Assembly: GCA_018609935.1 (NCBI GenBank)
Contig: JAHENH010000076.1
Coordinates: 1 to 64,000 of the forward strand
Reading direction: 5' to 3'
Source: Halobacteriales archaeon
GTDB taxonomy: Archaea; Halobacteriota; Halobacteria; Halorutilales; JAHENH01
Length of the DNA stretch: 64,000 nt
In this document: piece by piece, positions 55,428-63,800 of the stretch
Layout of the letters: each line of letters starts with the position of its first letter
How positions within the stretch are numbered: the first letter of the stretch is position 1
Program-made: the position numbers and the translations under genes
The notes under the pieces: model-generated
The model's input: only the letters and a program-made list of their open reading frames with translations
Databases searched by the model: none
Told to the model about the DNA's origin: nothing

Positions 55428-56621
55428 TTAGTTTTCTTTTAGTATGGTTTCTCCCGGATATGTAGTTTCCTCTGTATCTAGTTTTATTCCAGCATTCAAA
55501 CTGGTATTTATTCCAGTTTTAACGTTATCACCAACTACTACACCAAGTTTTCTCCTACCACTATCTGTCAATTCATTTTTTATTTTCATTTTTATGTTTT
55601 TTTCATCATGGCGTAGATTAGCAACCTTTGTACCAGCCCCAAAATTTACATCCTGTCCAAGAATGCTATCACCAACATATGATAGATGACCTACAGTGGA
55701 TCCATCCATAAGTATAGAGTTTTTTATCTCTACAGCATTACCAACACGGACACCACTACCAACAAATGTATGTCCTCTTATATAGCAGTTCGGACCAATA
55801 TCTGAACTATCACCAATATATGCTGGTCCCTCAATATATGTACCAGATCTAACCCTACATCCACTATCTATATAGACATCTCCATTTATTATGACGTTTT
55901 CCTCTATATTTCCCTCTATAGACCTAGAAATATTGTCTAATAATGTTTCGTTTGCGTCCAAGAGGTCCCATGGTCTACCAACATCTAACCACACACCACT
56001 ATATACTACAGGAGTTACCTCTTGTATTTTACAGAGAGAAGATATGGCGTCTGTAATTTCATATTCTCCTCTCTCAGTTTTTTCTAGATCTTCTAAAAAA
56101 TCGAATATTTCTGGTGTGAAAACATAGATTCCAAGATTAGCAAGACTAGATGGAGGATCCCCTGGTTTCTCAATTATACCTTCAATCCCTCCATCTTCAC
56201 TATTGGTTTTTACGACACCGAACATTTCTGGATTTTCTACACGTTTTACAGCGATACCAGAACCATCAACAGAAACAAGTCTCTCTATTAGATCACTGGT
56301 TATTAGACAGTCTCCATTTAATACAATAAATCTATCTCCTATTCGGTTTTGAGGTTGTTTTACTGCATGTCCTGTGCCAAGCTGTCTATCCTGCACAACA
56401 TATTCAATATTCGTTTCTTTGTATTTTTCTCCGAAGTAGTTCTTTATTTGGTGTTTTTTATATCCGGTAACAAGTATATATTCATCTATATATTCAATTG
56501 ATGCATCTAGTATGTGTTGGAGTAGTGGTTTTCCTGCAACTGGAAGCATAGGTTTGGGCCTTGTATTTGTTAGTGGACGCATCCTTGTTCCTTGTCCTGC
56601 AGCAAGTATTACTGCCTTCAT
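55428..56621 (-). CDS. glmU: bifunctional sugar-1-phosphate nucleotidylyl/acyltransferase (GlmU-like), copy 2
   Basis: A 397-residue protein with ILAAGQGTRMRPLTNTRPKP, DRQLGTGHAV and VLNGDCLI in the nucleotidyltransferase domain and a beta-helix from about 235. NYRIRGH-like and NFGAGTKVANLRHDEKNI segments match the acetyltransferase site of archaeal GlmU better than copy 1 does. It probably makes UDP-GlcNAc from glucosamine 1-phosphate. Four bases overlap with the epimerase gene before it. Confidence 0.87.
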   Translation of the reverse strand: MKAVILAAGQGTRMRPLTNTRPKPMLPVAGKPLLQHILDASIEYIDEYILVTGYKKHQIKNYFGEKYKETNIEYVVQDRQLGTGHAVKQPQNRIGDRFIVLNGDCLITSDLIERLVSVDGSGIAVKRVENPEMFGVVKTNSEDGGIEGIIEKPGDPPSSLANLGIYVFTPEIFDFLEDLEKTERGEYEITDAISSLCKIQEVTPVVYSGVWLDVGRPWDLLDANETLLDNISRSIEGNIEENVIINGDVYIDSGCRVRSGTYIEGPAYIGDSSDIGPNCYIRGHTFVGSGVRVGNAVEIKNSILMDGSTVGHLSYVGDSILGQDVNFGAGTKVANLRHDEKNIKMKIKNELTDSGRRKLGVVVGDNVKTGINTSLNAGIKLDTEETTYPGETILKEN

Positions 56622-57571
56622 TCTACCATCTCCCGTATAGCATCTTCAATTGAATATTCTGTCTGAAAACCAATTTCTTTTTTTGCTTTTTTTGTATCTA
56701 CTGTAAAATCTTCTCCTGCAGCTTCATCTCCCCTAGGATTTTCCACCAACTCAATCTCAGGACTATATCCAAGCCTTTTGTCTACAACCCTCTGTACAGT
56801 TTTTGCTATGTCTAGTATGCTTCTATCATCGCCACTAGCCAAAGGAAACGTTACACTACCGTTTTTTTCTGTATTTATTAGTTTATTTATTGATTTTAGG
56901 TAGGCATTTGCCACATCTTTTACGTGTATAAAATCTCTTGCTTGAGTTCCAGGTTTGTGTACAGTTAGAGGTTCTTTGTTTAGTGCTTTTTCTACAAAGA
57001 TATTAATTACAGTCTGTTTATCAATCTTTTTTCCATTTATTGTGTGGTGTCCATAAAGATTTGATTTTATGTATATATGTGCAGGAAATCTATCCTGTGA
57101 TAGTTGTTTTATGTCTTGTTCGTTCATTGCTTTTGTTAATCCATAATGGTTTACTGGGTCTCTTGGGTGGTCTGCTGATATAGGGAATTGTTTGGGTTCT
57201 CCTATTATCGCCATACTACATGGGAAGACAATTGGTGTGTTGTTTTCTCTACATATCCAAGCTATATTTTCTGTACCACTCACGTTTACATCAAATGCAA
57301 GTTCAGAGTTTTCACTACAATCCTCAACACCACTTATAGCTCCAAGATGTAAAATAACATCAACACCATCAAAAACCTCTCTTATGTCTTCTCTATTTCG
57401 TATATCAATGTCTCTTATTTTTTGTCCTTGTATTTGTTTTCCAGTTATTTGTGGCGAATAAAAATTGTCTATAGCAACAACGTTATCCCCACGATCTAAT
57501 AATTTTTTTGTGGTTCTGGATCCTATATATCCTGCAGCACCACTAACGCCTACATCTATTGTTTCAGACAT
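56618..57571 (-). CDS. NAD-dependent sugar-nucleotide epimerase/dehydratase, member 1
   Basis: A 317-residue extended SDR. GAAGYIGSRTTKKLL is the NAD loop, LHLGAISG the conserved strand, and the catalytic pair appears as YGLTK (YxxxK). The Ser/Thr partner would lie in FPCSMAIIG. The C-terminal part has ARDFIHVKDVANAYL. It is a GalE/RmlB-like enzyme acting on a UDP- or dTDP-sugar. Ends of neighbouring genes overlap or lie within 6 bases, so it is inside the operon. Confidence 0.88.
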   Translation of the reverse strand: MSETIDVGVSGAAGYIGSRTTKKLLDRGDNVVAIDNFYSPQITGKQIQGQKIRDIDIRNREDIREVFDGVDVILHLGAISGVEDCSENSELAFDVNVSGTENIAWICRENNTPIVFPCSMAIIGEPKQFPISADHPRDPVNHYGLTKAMNEQDIKQLSQDRFPAHIYIKSNLYGHHTINGKKIDKQTVINIFVEKALNKEPLTVHKPGTQARDFIHVKDVANAYLKSINKLINTEKNGSVTFPLASGDDRSILDIAKTVQRVVDKRLGYSPEIELVENPRGDEAAGEDFTVDTKKAKKEIGFQTEYSIEDAIREMVE

Positions 57572-57577
57572 ATATAC

Positions 57578-58501
57578 CTATATTTTGTGCAGTTCATTTT
57601 TTCTATATAGAGGATTTTCAAACTTTTCTATTAGTTCTTCTATTCCATCTTTTAGAGTAAAGTTTGGTTTTAATCCATGTTTTTGTGCTTTAGAAAAATC
57701 AACACGATATGAAGGTCCAGAATCCTTATCTAACTGATATTCTATCCCTATATCTTTATCTATTTCTTTTATTGTTTTGGCTATTTCTTTTATCTTGAGG
57801 TTCTTCCAGCCAATATTATATATATCCGTGGGCCAATCAACTGACTCTAATATTGTTTTTGCGGTGTCTTTTACATGGATGAATGGACGCCAATTACTAC
57901 CTTCCCCATACACAGTTAATGGTTCACCCATAACTGCTCTAAACACAAATGAATTAACAACAAGATTAAAACGAACTCCTGGGCTCCACCCAAAATTTGT
58001 AGCAGGCCTCAAAACCACAGGATTCAGAGGACTATCCATACATAACTTTTCAGCTTTAAGTTTAGATCTAGCATATGGATTCCTAGGATCTGCACTGTCA
58101 TCTTCAATTAGATCCCGGGAGCTGTATGTGTCTCCATATACATTACAGGAACTAACAAAAACAAAAGAAACATCAACACCACGGCTTTCCAATACTTCTA
58201 GTATTTTTTTTGTACCTCCAGTGTTGATGCTTTCTACCTTGTCGGGTATTTCATGTGATTTGTCGGCACCAGTACGTGCTGCAAGATGAAATACAACATC
58301 AACACCATCTATAGCCCTCTCTACAGTTTTTTTGTCTCTAATATCTCCTCGGATGAACTCTATATCTGTAAACCCAAAAAGGTTCCTTGGACTAGATAAA
58401 GATAGATTGTCTAGGATCCTAACAGAATTCCCTCTTTTTTGTATGAGATATGCTAGTTGTGTTCCTATATATCCAGCGCCACCAGTTATTAAGGCTTTAA
58501 T
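57578..58501 (-). CDS. NAD-dependent sugar-nucleotide epimerase, member 2, with an apparent ATT start codon
   Basis: A 307-residue extended SDR. The N-terminus reads (M)KALITGGAGYIGTQLAYLI, then VVFHLAARTGADKS, SSCNVYGDTYSSRD, the YARSK catalytic pair and WRPFIHVKDTAKTI. A stop codon lies two codons before the ATT, and no ATG, GTG or TTG occurs before about codon 104, which is past the NAD-binding loop and far too late. ATT AAA GCC TTA therefore appears to be the start (family members start MKALITG). The TAA stop of the upstream gene lies within the same bases (ATTAA). Either a rare ATT start is used, or ATG has mutated. Confidence 0.82.
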   Translation of the reverse strand: MKALITGGAGYIGTQLAYLIQKRGNSVRILDNLSLSSPRNLFGFTDIEFIRGDIRDKKTVERAIDGVDVVFHLAARTGADKSHEIPDKVESINTGGTKKILEVLESRGVDVSFVFVSSCNVYGDTYSSRDLIEDDSADPRNPYARSKLKAEKLCMDSPLNPVVLRPATNFGWSPGVRFNLVVNSFVFRAVMGEPLTVYGEGSNWRPFIHVKDTAKTILESVDWPTDIYNIGWKNLKIKEIAKTIKEIDKDIGIEYQLDKDSGPSYRVDFSKAQKHGLKPNFTLKDGIEELIEKFENPLYRKNELHKI

Positions 58502-59648
58502 CTGTCAACACCCCAGGCAGAAACCTATCTTCATGTGCTTTTATACGGCTTTGATATTCCATTAAATCTTCTAAGATGTCACGTATACCTTCCTCTAATG
58601 TTTGTCTTTGGTTTCCTCCAAGTAAATCCATAAACTTACTGTTTTCTATCTCCATTTTGTGTTGTTCATCTTCCTCACGTGGATTCTCAAAATGCTCTAT
58701 GTCTGGATCCAAACCAAACTCTCTACCTACCTCCTGTATAGTTTCTGCAAGCTCAACAATAGCAACAGGGCGAGTAACCTGGTTATAAACATCCACACTA
58801 TCACCATCACCACTATATCCATTTTCAACAGCTCTCTTTAGGCTCTCTACAGCATCCTGTAGACTAACCATAGGTTTCCGTTGTTCTCCCTTACCATATA
58901 CAGTAATTGGGTATCCAGGAACAGCTTGGGCGCAGAATCTGTTTACGACAGTACCAAAATAATAATCAAAATCAAATCTTGTAGGACTACTATAAGAGTT
59001 TGTTTCTTCTGTCTGTGTACCATATACAATAGCAGTACGTATGTCGGTTATGGGTTGATCCCAATTAGTAACAGCAAGCCTTAGATTCGCCCCATCAAAG
59101 GACTTAGTATTGTGATACCAACTCCCTGCCATATTAGGAAACGGAACATAATCTTCGTCTCCTTTTCTTTCTACGTTTAGGCCCCCTTCAGGTATCTCAA
59201 AACTGGGAGAGCCATATACTCCTGTTGTTGTCGTTTCTATTAGGTGTGTGTCTTCTAGGTCGTTTTCTTTGAGTCCGTGTAGGAGGTTTATGTTCATTGA
59301 TATGTTGTTTTTTTGTGTGTAGAGTGCTCTTTCTCCGTTTATTGATGAGTAGGGGGCACTTGGTTGTGCTGCTAGGTGTAGTATTGTTTCTGGTTCGTAT
59401 ACTGTTAGTAGTTGGTCTACGTTTTCCTTTTTTGAGAGGTCTGTTTGTATGTATGAGATGTTTTGTTTTGTGTTGAATCTTGTTTGTGGGTTTTGTATTG
59501 GTATTGCTGATTTGCTTCCTGATTGTTCTACCCATTTTCTGCGTGCTTGGTTGTCTACTCCGATTATTCGTTGGTCTAGGGTTTCTGATAATCTTAGTAC
59601 AGTTGGCCATCCTAGATAGCCGTCTGCTCCTGTAACCAAAACAGTCAT
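58497..59648 (-). CDS. NAD-dependent epimerase of the UDP-sulfoquinovose synthase (SQD1)-like type
   Basis: A 383-residue extended SDR and first gene of the operon. TGADGYLGWPTVLRLSE is the NAD loop; ILHLAAQPSAPYSS, TTTTGVYGSP and the long WYHNTKSFDG (YxxxK) match SQD1-like enzymes, which use the same YHxxK arrangement. Such enzymes occur in the Agl clusters of Haloferax. Making a sulfonated or otherwise modified UDP-sugar is the inferred role. The first 430 bases have opposite base skew to the rest of the gene. A TrmB-type operator and TATA box lie just upstream. Confidence 0.86.
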   Translation of the reverse strand: MTVLVTGADGYLGWPTVLRLSETLDQRIIGVDNQARRKWVEQSGSKSAIPIQNPQTRFNTKQNISYIQTDLSKKENVDQLLTVYEPETILHLAAQPSAPYSSINGERALYTQKNNISMNINLLHGLKENDLEDTHLIETTTTGVYGSPSFEIPEGGLNVERKGDEDYVPFPNMAGSWYHNTKSFDGANLRLAVTNWDQPITDIRTAIVYGTQTEETNSYSSPTRFDFDYYFGTVVNRFCAQAVPGYPITVYGKGEQRKPMVSLQDAVESLKRAVENGYSGDGDSVDVYNQVTRPVAIVELAETIQEVGREFGLDPDIEHFENPREEDEQHKMEIENSKFMDLLGGNQRQTLEEGIRDILEDLMEYQSRIKAHEDRFLPGVLTD

Positions 59649-59651
59649 AGT

Positions 59652-59668
59652 TACTCAAAACTTTAGTA
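59652..59668 (-). promoter_or_regulatory. TrmB-type operator at the glycan-precursor operon promoter
   Basis: On the minus strand the bases read TACT AAAGTTTT GAGTA, a perfect match to the TACT-N7-8-GAGTA motif of Halobacterium TrmB. It lies between the TATA box and the ATG of the SQD1-like gene, overlapping the expected transcription start, a position that suits repression. Confidence 0.7.
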
Positions 59669-59675
59669 ACTAAAC

Positions 59676-59686
59676 TATATAAATAT
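59676..59686 (-). promoter_or_regulatory. TATA box of the glycan-precursor operon
   Basis: TATATAAATAT read on the plus strand (ATATTTATATA on the minus strand), centred about 33 bases before the ATG of the first operon gene. A start of transcription a few bases before the ATG is expected. Confidence 0.55.
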
Positions 59687-59800
59687 CTAGGAAACACCTC
59701 AAAAACACAACACAAAATACCCAACAAAAACATCCAAAAACAAATAAACCACAAATAAAAAAATAAACCAACTATAATTCTAAAAATATACCGTTTGTAT

Positions 59801-60643
59801 TTAGGCCGGTGTACTGTCGTACCCCCAAATTAAATCAAAATACCGTTTTAATCCTGCCACAAAGCTACCATGCTCTGTTATAGCCGCCTGCCTCATATAA
59901 TTAGGAACATTCTCCTCATCAACAAGTAATATTGCTTTTCCACTATCATACTCCATACTTGGATCTATAAACGTCCCGCGCCACGGAAGATACTCATCAC
60001 TATATCGTAGATTTATGTCTGGATAATCCCTATGGATTTGTCTTACTATTTCTGCCTGTCTATCCTTATTTTCTGATTCAATATGATCTGGATGTAACAA
60101 CAATACATTTATTTTAGTTTCTCTTTCTAATGCATCTTCTACTGCAGGTTTAACAGAATCAAAGAATCCAAAACTCTTTGTTAATACATATATATTTTCT
60201 TTTGCATTATGGTATAGTTGCCGTGTTTCTCTTTCACTTTCTTCTCCTACATCTACAACATAAAATAATTCCTCCGTTGGAGTAATATCCTCACTTGCCT
60301 GTTCATATAGAGATTGAAATTTTTCTAGAAATTCTGGTTTTATTTCTTTGATTTGTTTTTGGAAAGATTCGTATCTTTGTCTTTGATTTTCTATTGCTCT
60401 ATCAAGAATTCTTTCCGGTTTTTTCGGTTGATATACTTTCGGACGTCCTGGTATTATTTTTATGTATCCTTGATCGGATAGAGATTCTAGGACGCCGTAT
60501 ATTCTTGCTTTGGGTATTCCTGTAGCTTCAGATAGGTCAGGTGCAGTAGTTCTACCTAGTGTTAATAGTTTTTCTAGGGTTTTTATTTCATATTCTGTAA
60601 GATCTAAGGTTTCTAGTAAGTTTTCGGTGGTTTCTTTTGTCAT
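59801..60643 (-). CDS. trmB: TrmB-family sugar-sensing transcriptional regulator
   Basis: A 280-residue regulator. The N-terminal winged helix (about 12-75) has LTEYEIKTLEKLLTLGRTTA and ATGIPKARIYGVLESLSDQG, then a coiled coil (about 80-115, RAIENQRQRYESFQKQIKEI) and an effector-binding domain (about 120-270). In Halobacterium TrmB responds to glucose and switches gluconeogenic and other genes. Two perfect sites of its type flank this gene, one at the small divergent gene and one at the operon downstream, so it likely controls both and itself. The promoter region shared with the small gene is under 80 bases. Confidence 0.88.
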   Translation of the reverse strand: MTKETTENLLETLDLTEYEIKTLEKLLTLGRTTAPDLSEATGIPKARIYGVLESLSDQGYIKIIPGRPKVYQPKKPERILDRAIENQRQRYESFQKQIKEIKPEFLEKFQSLYEQASEDITPTEELFYVVDVGEESERETRQLYHNAKENIYVLTKSFGFFDSVKPAVEDALERETKINVLLLHPDHIESENKDRQAEIVRQIHRDYPDINLRYSDEYLPWRGTFIDPSMEYDSGKAILLVDEENVPNYMRQAAITEHGSFVAGLKRYFDLIWGYDSTPA

Positions 60644-60689
60644 CTTTACTATAGATGTTTATATATATGTTGGGGGTGTCCAAAAGGTT

Positions 60690-60698
60690 TTTATATAC
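60690..60698 (+). promoter_or_regulatory. TATA box of the small gene opposite trmB
   Basis: TTTATATAC centred 27 bases before the ATG at 60721, matching the spacing for a leaderless start. Confidence 0.6.
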
Positions 60699-60713
60699 AA
60701 TAGAAACTATAGT

Positions 60714-60730
60714 TACTCAAATGATGAGTA
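60714..60730 (+). promoter_or_regulatory. TrmB-type operator between trmB and the small divergent gene
   Basis: TACT CAAATGAT GAGTA, again a perfect TACT-N8-GAGTA. It covers the transcription start and first codons of the small gene, and lies about 70 bases before the trmB start. Both arms can be extended (TTACTCA and TGAGTAA), making a near-palindrome. Confidence 0.72.
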
Positions 60731-60873
60731 AACAAGAAAAGGATCCAGATAAAAAAACAAAAAAACAAAACCAAGACACAGACCACCTAAAAGACCTAGA
60801 AGACGGAATAGGATGTACTGAAATCTGGGAAAAACTAAGCGAAAAACGCAAAAAACAAAAAACAAACAAATAA
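60721..60873 (+). CDS. small charged protein with a GCTEIW motif
   Basis: A 50-residue protein (49 if the second Met is used), with a very hydrophilic N-terminus and DLEDGIGCTEIWEKLSEKRK near the end. The DG-GC-E-WE-LSE-R pattern recalls a small haloarchaeal family of unknown function. The TATA box at the right distance and an operator on the start support a real, regulated gene. Confidence 0.65.
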   Translation: MMSKQEKDPDKKTKKQNQDTDHLKDLEDGIGCTEIWEKLSEKRKKQKTNK

Positions 60874-60963
60874 AAAACAACATCTCTATAGATTCCTTCT
60901 TATATTTTTTTCTTTTCTATCCACCATATTTATTTTCAACAAACCATAATTCAACAAACATAG

Positions 60964-61461
60964 ATGTATGATGACATATTAATTCCTACAGACGGAAGTC
61001 CAGAAATGGCTACAGCCCTAAAACATGGGATACACCAAGCAAAACAAAACAACTCAACAATACACGCACTCTATGTAATAGACCTAAGGTCCTATATAAT
61101 GCTACCAGAAGAAACCCAAAAAAGAGTTATGCAACTATTAAAAAAAGAAGGACAAAACGCCATAAACCAACTAGAACAAAAAACAAAAGAAACAGACATA
61201 GAAATAACTACAGAAATAAAACAAGGAGTACCCCATGAAAAAATACTAGAATACACAGACGAAAACGATATCGACCTGATAGTTATGGGGACCCACGGAA
61301 GAACAGGAGAGAAAAAAAGGATAGTAGGAAGTATAGCAGAAGAAGTAGTACGAAAATCAGAAATACCAGTCCTCACAACCAGAATGGAAAAACAAAAAAC
61401 ACAAGACGAAAAACAAAAACAGGAAGAAATACCAGAAGAACAACAAAGATACATAGGCTAA
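60964..61461 (+). CDS. universal stress protein, UspA family
   Basis: A 165-residue single Usp domain with DDILIPTDGSPEMATAL, VMGTHGRTGE and GSIAEEVVRKSEIPVL. The G-2x-G-9x-G(S) ATP-binding pattern is present, so it should bind ATP. The last 25 residues are a Gln/Glu/Lys-rich tail not usual for the family. Role in stress response is known for the family but no specific target can be read. Confidence 0.9.
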   Translation: MYDDILIPTDGSPEMATALKHGIHQAKQNNSTIHALYVIDLRSYIMLPEETQKRVMQLLKKEGQNAINQLEQKTKETDIEITTEIKQGVPHEKILEYTDENDIDLIVMGTHGRTGEKKRIVGSIAEEVVRKSEIPVLTTRMEKQKTQDEKQKQEEIPEEQQRYIG

Positions 61462-61550
61462 AACACAAATACAAACCAAAAAATCAGGACAATAAAACAG
61501 AAAAACTAAAAATATAGAGCTGAAAAAGAAATAAAGACTCCTACCAGATT

Positions 61551-61677
61551 TTATCCTATTGCTTCTGAACCCACAAATTCTAGATCATCTGGACCCATCA
61601 CATCTAGATCTTTATTATGTTTAATACCGTTCTGGACTTTTACCAATATGCCCACCTAAAATTTCAGCTATAGACAT
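61551..61677 (-). pseudogene. remnant of a small gene, frameshifted
   Basis: The frame MSIAEILGGHIGKSPERY ends at TAA, and the frame entered a few codons earlier continues HNKDLDVMGPDDLEFVGSEA and stops at 61551. The regular look of both pieces suggests one broken protein of about 45 residues. I cannot name the family. The rest of the 61462-61802 gap contains a short frame LIEALIEEILEKSKNSSN on the same strand, perhaps another remnant, and no intact gene. Confidence 0.35.
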
Positions 61678-61802
61678 TATTCATAGAATTTCTTTTATTT
61701 TTCCTTCTATATTTCTTTTTTTTAATTGCTAGAATTTTTGGATTTTTCTAATATTTCTTCTATGAGGGCTTCTATTAATTTTTTAAAGTTTTAGAATGGA
61801 TG

Positions 61803-62240
61803 TCAATTTGTTTTTCTTCCCGTTATCTCATCTACTATGAGTTTATATATGGTGAATTCTATTTCTTCTATAGAGTCTTCCCATATACCAAGTAAGGGAA
61901 CTTCAGCCCTAGAAAGTTGTCTAACAATATCTATATCCATATCATCTTCATCTATACTTTCCATAGTTCCTTTAGCTATGACGCTCTTCCAATCTCCATT
62001 TATTTTATCATATAAAACAGCACGTGTTTTAGCATCTTCCTCTATGAAGTCTTTTTTTTCACTATCTTCCGTAAAACCAAGTCTAAAATAAAACAAACCA
62101 GAACTATCATCATAACCATAAGATACAGGGATGGAATAAGGAACACCATCTTTTGCTAGACTTAAAACACAAGTTCCCTTTTCACCAACAAAACTATCTA
62201 TCTCCTCTCCAGACATTTCTATAGACTCATTACTTTCCAT
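61803..62240 (-). CDS. pyridoxamine 5'-phosphate oxidase-like protein, second copy
   Basis: A 145-residue split-barrel flavoprotein-type protein. EIDSFVGEKGTCVLSLAKDG, PYSIPVSYGYDD and LFYFRLGFTEDSEKKDFIEE follow the family pattern; KSVIAKGTMESIDEDDM is the dimer strand. Of the branch common in Halobacteria. It is acidic, unlike the copy near 4.5 kb, and the two share little sequence, so they are not recent duplicates. Cofactor unknown. Confidence 0.82.
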   Translation of the reverse strand: MESNESIEMSGEEIDSFVGEKGTCVLSLAKDGVPYSIPVSYGYDDSSGLFYFRLGFTEDSEKKDFIEEDAKTRAVLYDKINGDWKSVIAKGTMESIDEDDMDIDIVRQLSRAEVPLLGIWEDSIEEIEFTIYKLIVDEITGRKTN

Positions 62241-62528
62241 TTTATTTCACGTCTATTATATCTGGCCCCTAAACAGATAAATATTTGATACCTACCACAA
62301 AAGAAATACATACACTCCAAAAGTATAGAAATAAATTCATCAAAATATTTCGCTGTCCTATATCATCCCAATACAAAAAATATTTTTTCAATAATTCCTA
62401 GCTTGCAGGAACAGTTTAGTTCACATAAATTTAATAAATACTATAGTATATATAACTGGATTTTCCTTATTCTATCTATATATTTATAATAGCGGAAGAC
62501 TTTTCAGAACGTGGTCCACTGATTACCT

Positions 62529-63131
62529 ATGGCAGAATCCTCCACATCCGAGTTTTCATCAACCTCCTATGAAATCTCCACGGTTGATCTCGACGACGAC
62601 TATTATGAGGTAAAACAGTCAGTCATACGAAACAAATATGCTGTTCAGGACAGCACTGGAAATACTGTTTTGCGTGGAAAGCAGAAGATGTTCAAGATGA
62701 AAGAGGAATTCCCATTTGTTACTGGTGATAAAGAAGACGCGTTCACAGTTAAGGCCGGCAACATACTCGATGTAGCTGGAAACTACACCATAACAGATGC
62801 AGGTACTGGAGAAGACATCGTCGTTCTTGACGAGGACCTATCATTGTTTGTCGAAAACTGGGCAATTCGAGACCCAGACACGGGGGAGACACTTGCAACA
62901 ATTAAGTCCAAGAATAAACTTCTCTCTGCACTCCGACATCTTATCTCTATTGCGAACTTAATTCCGAACAAATACGAAATTTTCGACGCTGACGGAAACC
63001 ACGTTGGTAACATCGACGGAAAACTCTCAATACAAGACACCTATACAGTAAACATCGACGACTCTAGTAATATCCCAAAAGAAGCTGTGATAGCTGCAGC
63101 ATGTATTCTTGATGCCCTAGAAAACAAATAA
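62529..63131 (+). CDS. LURP-one-related protein, GC-richer than its surroundings
   Basis: A 200-residue protein of the LURP-one/Tubby-like beta-barrel family. KYAVQDSTGNTVLRGKQKMF, YTITDAGTGEDIVVLDEDL and NKYEIFDADGNHVGNIDGKL show the repeated hairpin pattern. A C-terminal helix (KEAVIAAACILDALE) is typical. Function unknown; relatives may bind lipids or membranes. The gene has many GAC, CGA, ATC and GTC codons and more G+C than neighbours, pointing to recent arrival from a GC-richer haloarchaeon. It does not show the base-skew gradient. Confidence 0.85.
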   Translation: MAESSTSEFSSTSYEISTVDLDDDYYEVKQSVIRNKYAVQDSTGNTVLRGKQKMFKMKEEFPFVTGDKEDAFTVKAGNILDVAGNYTITDAGTGEDIVVLDEDLSLFVENWAIRDPDTGETLATIKSKNKLLSALRHLISIANLIPNKYEIFDADGNHVGNIDGKLSIQDTYTVNIDDSSNIPKEAVIAAACILDALENK

Positions 63132-63215
63132 TTTCTTATAAACTATCTACATCAACTTAAATCTCTTTTTAGTATAAAGACTAACTTTCTATATATTGTT
63201 TTTTATTTGTTTGTT

Positions 63216-63225
63216 TTTTTATATG
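63216..63225 (+). promoter_or_regulatory. TATA box deciding the start of the next gene
   Basis: TTTTTATATG centred about 26 bases before the ATG at 63247 supports that start over one 17 codons upstream. Confidence 0.5.
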
Positions 63226-63246
63226 TGGGGCCTGAAATGTTTAGTT

Positions 63247-63759
63247 ATGAGTTCTAGTGAAAACAATGATGAAGAAATTGATCAAGGGGAACAACAAGAG
63301 GAAGACTTAGGTCCTGTATTGGAACAGTTTAAAAAAGATTGGCGTATGCCCTTTTTAGGAGGTATAATAATAGGTATAATTGCAGCTTTAGTCTTATCTG
63401 TTGGACTTGGTGGAGGGATATCTGGTGGGCCAACACAAGATTCTGCAACTATATCAGAAACAGAAAGTAATCTTAATAGATTTTTAGGTAATAATACAGG
63501 AATAATACTTCCTGGAGCTTCAAACCATACAATAGATAGTATTAGTCAACACCAAAAAACAGGTCTATATAGAGCTAATATCACATTAACAGGCAGTATA
63601 CAAGGACAGGAAATAAACGAAAACGGAACAGTCTATATAACCCAAAACGGAAAATACGTATTTTTCGGCTCTCCAATACCACTATCCAGAGACATTAATA
63701 TACCAACACAACCACAACCACAGCAAAACACCACACAAAATACAAACAGATCCACTTAA
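63247..63759 (+). CDS. membrane-anchored protein of unknown family
   Basis: A 170-residue protein with an acidic cytoplasmic N-terminus (about 1-33), one transmembrane helix (about 38-58, GGIIIGIIAALVLSVGLGGG) and an outer domain ending in a Pro/Gln/Thr/Asn-rich tail. Segments such as NTGIILPGASNHTIDSISQH and TVYITQNGKYVFFGSPIPLS resemble the pre-domain of archaeal Dsb-type thiol proteins, but there is no CxxC and no cysteine at all. Many N-x-T/S sites fit a glycosylated surface domain. Confidence 0.6.
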   Translation: MSSSENNDEEIDQGEQQEEDLGPVLEQFKKDWRMPFLGGIIIGIIAALVLSVGLGGGISGGPTQDSATISETESNLNRFLGNNTGIILPGASNHTIDSISQHQKTGLYRANITLTGSIQGQEINENGTVYITQNGKYVFFGSPIPLSRDINIPTQPQPQQNTTQNTNRST

Positions 63760-63800
63760 ACAAAAAATGAAGATATAGTTGTATCAAGTAGAAACTGTTT

